Source: Legionellales bacterium
Lineage (GTDB): Bacteria > Pseudomonadota > Gammaproteobacteria > PIVX01
DNA: 7,906 nt
NCBI GenBank assembly: GCA_013215905.1
Contig: JABSQI010000072.1
Span: 1-7,906, forward strand
Reading direction: 5' to 3'
The translations under genes were made by a program, and so were the position numbers. Shown one piece after another: positions 6,166 to 7,906 of this stretch. The stretch's first letter is position 1. The number at the start of each line of letters is the position of its first letter. Below the pieces are notes generated by a model. The model had not been told where the DNA came from and ran no database searches. It was given only the letters and a program-made list of their open reading frames with translations.

Positions 6166-6837
6166 ATGCTAAGAGAAATTAATAGCTTTGTTAGAAGAAA
6201 TGGTCGGATAACCCTGGGACAGAAAAAATATTTGGATCAATATTTAGAAAAATATTCTGTTAATATTAATTTAAAAGATAATATATTAGAAAATTTTAAT
6301 AATAACAATCCTTTGATACTTGATATTGGTTTTGGGAATGGTGAAGATTTATTTTGCCAAGCTCAAAATAACCCTAACTATAATTTTATAGGTATAGAAG
6401 TATATTTATCTGGAATAGGGGCATTATTAAAACGAGTAGTTAATAATAGGCTGGATAATATAAAAATACTAAACGGTGACGCAGTAGAATATGTAAAAAA
6501 TCACCTCTCAGAGAATGTGGTATCAAGGGTACAGCTGTTATTCCCTGATCCTTGGCATAAAAAAAAGCATCATAAACGGAGGATTATTCAAATTGATTTT
6601 ATCGAAAATATCTATAAAGTTCTGTGTGGTAATGGTGTATTACATATTGTCACAGATTGTGAGAAATATTGTGAACATATAGTTAATGTTGTTGAAAGCT
6701 TTGGCAAATTTATTGATTGTTCGTCTGCAGATAAGTATGGGATACATCTAAAAAGAGAAATTACAAGGTTTGAAAAGAAAGGACTTCGCAAAGGGAATGT
6801 CATTAATGAACTATCCTTTATTAAAATAGTAGAATAA
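6166..6837 (+). CDS. trmB: tRNA (guanine-N7-)-methyltransferase
   Basis: A 223-aa SAM-dependent enzyme that forms m7G at position 46 in the tRNA variable loop. The family blocks are in order: SFVRRNGRITLGQ (7-19), SAM-binding LDIGFGNGEDL (52-62), FIGIEVYLSGIGALL (74-88), NGDAVEYV (103-110), the diagnostic LLFPDPWHKKKHHKRRIIQ (124-142), HIVTDCEKY (160-168) and the C-terminal TRFEKKGLRKGNVINELSF (200-218). The length is near the roughly 240 aa of E. coli TrmB. In the last block the usual His of GxRxGH reads Asn211, and the following residues diverge, though the TRFE part is kept. The ATG at 6166 has only a weak, very close purine stretch (AGAG) upstream. It is divergent from yggX; E. coli has mutY between these two genes. 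The stop is followed directly by an ATG that opens only an 18-codon frame. Confidence 0.95.
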   Translation: MLREINSFVRRNGRITLGQKKYLDQYLEKYSVNINLKDNILENFNNNNPLILDIGFGNGEDLFCQAQNNPNYNFIGIEVYLSGIGALLKRVVNNRLDNIKILNGDAVEYVKNHLSENVVSRVQLLFPDPWHKKKHHKRRIIQIDFIENIYKVLCGNGVLHIVTDCEKYCEHIVNVVESFGKFIDCSSADKYGIHLKREITRFEKKGLRKGNVINELSFIKIVE

Positions 6838-6997
6838 ATGTATATTGCAGATGAAGATTCATTTATTAATATAGTAATACAAAAAGTTAATTAAAAATTT
6901 TTCTAATACTATTATTTTTTATTAGCTCTTGTTGCTTGCAGTTTTAATATATGCTACATTTACGAAAGTGTTTTTAGCAAACTAAAAGAGTTACAAT

Positions 6998-7837
6998 ATG
7001 TTGCAAAAAAACCACTTAAAATATCTTATTTTTTATCTAATAATTTTTATCATCTTAGATTGTTCAGCATCATCTTTCCAGCACATATCTCAAGAACTTG
7101 TGTATGTAAGACATGGACATAGAATTAAATATTCTAGTGATAAAAAGGAAAAAGAAGAATTTAAAAAATCATCGAGGTTTAAACAAAATCCTTTTGATGA
7201 ACCATTAACAAATAAAGGAATCGACGAAACAATCCAAACAGCTAAAGAACTTGTAAAAAAAATTGACATATCTAAATACAACTATATTTATTCGTCTCCA
7301 ATGACTAGATGTGTTCATACTGCTCAACTACTTTCAAATGAAATTTTTAGTAGTACTGGAAAAAAGCTACAAATACGAATTGAGTATGGTCTTACAGAGA
7401 GATTAATAATGTATGGTTTATTTCTACCAACATTTACTAAGGATAAACTAACTATTAATTATATTGGACCTTTTGAAAATGATAGATTTTACGATTCTCC
7501 TATTGATAGTCTTTTATATTTTGATAGTTTAGTTAAGTTCTATCCTGAAATTGATACTTCTTATAAATCGCTAATATCGGCAGATATCATACTCAAAACT
7601 CCTCATGATGCAGCTAATATGATAACTAGTACTATTAAAAAAATTGTAAATGAGGATGAAAATATTTTAATAGTTGGACATGGGGGAGGTCCTTATATTT
7701 ATATGCATTATTACTTAACTCAGGAAAAAGGAAATTTAGAAAAAGAAATGAAAATATTTATGGAAAGTGGTGGAGGTGATAGCACTAATTTTGTATCTAT
7801 TTTCCAAACAAAATCGAAAGAGATGGGGGATGGTTGA
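6998..7837 (+). CDS. Exported histidine phosphatase (phosphoglycerate-mutase-like) family protein
   Basis: A 279-aa protein. Residues 1-25 look like a Sec signal: basic start, hydrophobic LIFYLIIFIIL, then DCSAS. Cleavage after Ala24 is plausible; Cys22 could be a lipid site, but the lipobox ILDC is atypical. The catalytic core follows the branch-1 histidine phosphatase plan: VYVRHGHR with nucleophile His39 and Arg38, a Lys/Glu-rich insert (about 44-64), EPLTNKGIDE, IYSSPMTRCVHTAQLL with Arg104, EYGLTER with Glu134, and ILIVGHGGG with the second His228. All catalytic residues are present. The RCVHTAQLL, EYGLxE, PTF and IDTSYKS elements resemble eukaryotic Sts/UBASH3-type proteins more than bacterial GpmA or CobC; this is from memory. 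Substrate is unknown. AAAGAG at 6985-6990 is well placed for the ATG. It may act in the periplasm or on a host, which is inference. Confidence 0.85.
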   Translation: MLQKNHLKYLIFYLIIFIILDCSASSFQHISQELVYVRHGHRIKYSSDKKEKEEFKKSSRFKQNPFDEPLTNKGIDETIQTAKELVKKIDISKYNYIYSSPMTRCVHTAQLLSNEIFSSTGKKLQIRIEYGLTERLIMYGLFLPTFTKDKLTINYIGPFENDRFYDSPIDSLLYFDSLVKFYPEIDTSYKSLISADIILKTPHDAANMITSTIKKIVNEDENILIVGHGGGPYIYMHYYLTQEKGNLEKEMKIFMESGGGDSTNFVSIFQTKSKEMGDG

Positions 7838-7906
7838 TTTCGAAGCTAGCGAAAAAAAACTACAATAGAAATTTCAGTGGGGGGGAGGGGTACAGTTAGT
7901 TCGGGC
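7838..7906. other. Noncoding end of window with a G-rich tract
   Basis: After the phosphatase stop there is a small 5-bp stem (TTTCG 7838-7842 with CGAAA 7850-7854, 7-nt loop containing part of GCTAGC), then an A-run and a G7-A-G4 tract at 7879-7890. The stem lacks a downstream T-run, so it does not look like an intrinsic terminator. No coding frame is visible before the window ends. Confidence 0.4.

Noticed and set aside
6612..6803. Open frame on the minus strand inside trmB
   Set aside because: It is antisense to the conserved C-terminal half of trmB and has no family resemblance.
6838..6894. Eighteen-codon frame starting right after the trmB stop
   Set aside because: It is short, has no separate ribosome binding site and shows no recognisable features; probably chance.
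7090..7281. Open frame on the minus strand inside the phosphatase gene
   Set aside because: It is antisense to the catalytic core of the phosphatase and has no independent support.

Overview
The window is AT-rich DNA from a gammaproteobacterium, most likely a host-associated or intracellular one. The protein set (67-aa zinc-type ribosomal protein L31, YggX, TrmB, exonuclease III, short malic enzyme) is gammaproteobacterial. The MFS carrier and the malic enzyme read like Legionellales proteins (Legionella, Coxiella, Rickettsiella group). That placement comes from memory of family sequences, not from a search. Low G+C, slack intergenic DNA, an apparently shortened membrane gene at the left edge and a missing mutY suggest a genome undergoing reduction.

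Layout, left to right. (1) 1-327: a small three-helix membrane protein whose reading frame seems to continue left past an in-frame stop. (2) 351-1446, minus strand: two tandem paralogous XRE-type DNA-binding regulators, separated by a gap that holds a pair of small palindromes and a consensus extended -10 promoter. (3) 1623-2396, plus: exonuclease III for base-excision repair. (4) 2497-2700, plus: rpmE with its own promoter. It is followed by about 240 bp of noncoding DNA carrying a perfect 19-bp inverted repeat. (5) 2943-4160 and 4276-5547, plus: a malic enzyme with a UUG start, then a 12-helix MFS transporter. (6) 5617-5972, minus: tRNA-Phe(GAA) and yggX. (7) 6166-6837, plus: trmB, divergent from yggX. 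(8) 6998-7837, plus: an exported histidine-phosphatase-family protein with a eukaryotic-looking core. The window ends in a G-rich tract.

Most genes are housekeeping: DNA repair, ribosome, tRNA and its m7G modification, iron/oxidative protection, and pyruvate/NAD(P)H supply. They appear to be separate transcription units rather than one operon. The less ordinary points are the twin regulators with their palindromes, the rpmE-maeB inverted repeat, the trmB/yggX junction where mutY would be expected and where yggX seems to be read from a leaderless mRNA, and the exported phosphatase-like protein. I see no CRISPR array, transposase, integrase or defence system. The window does not contain a clearly novel multigene system.
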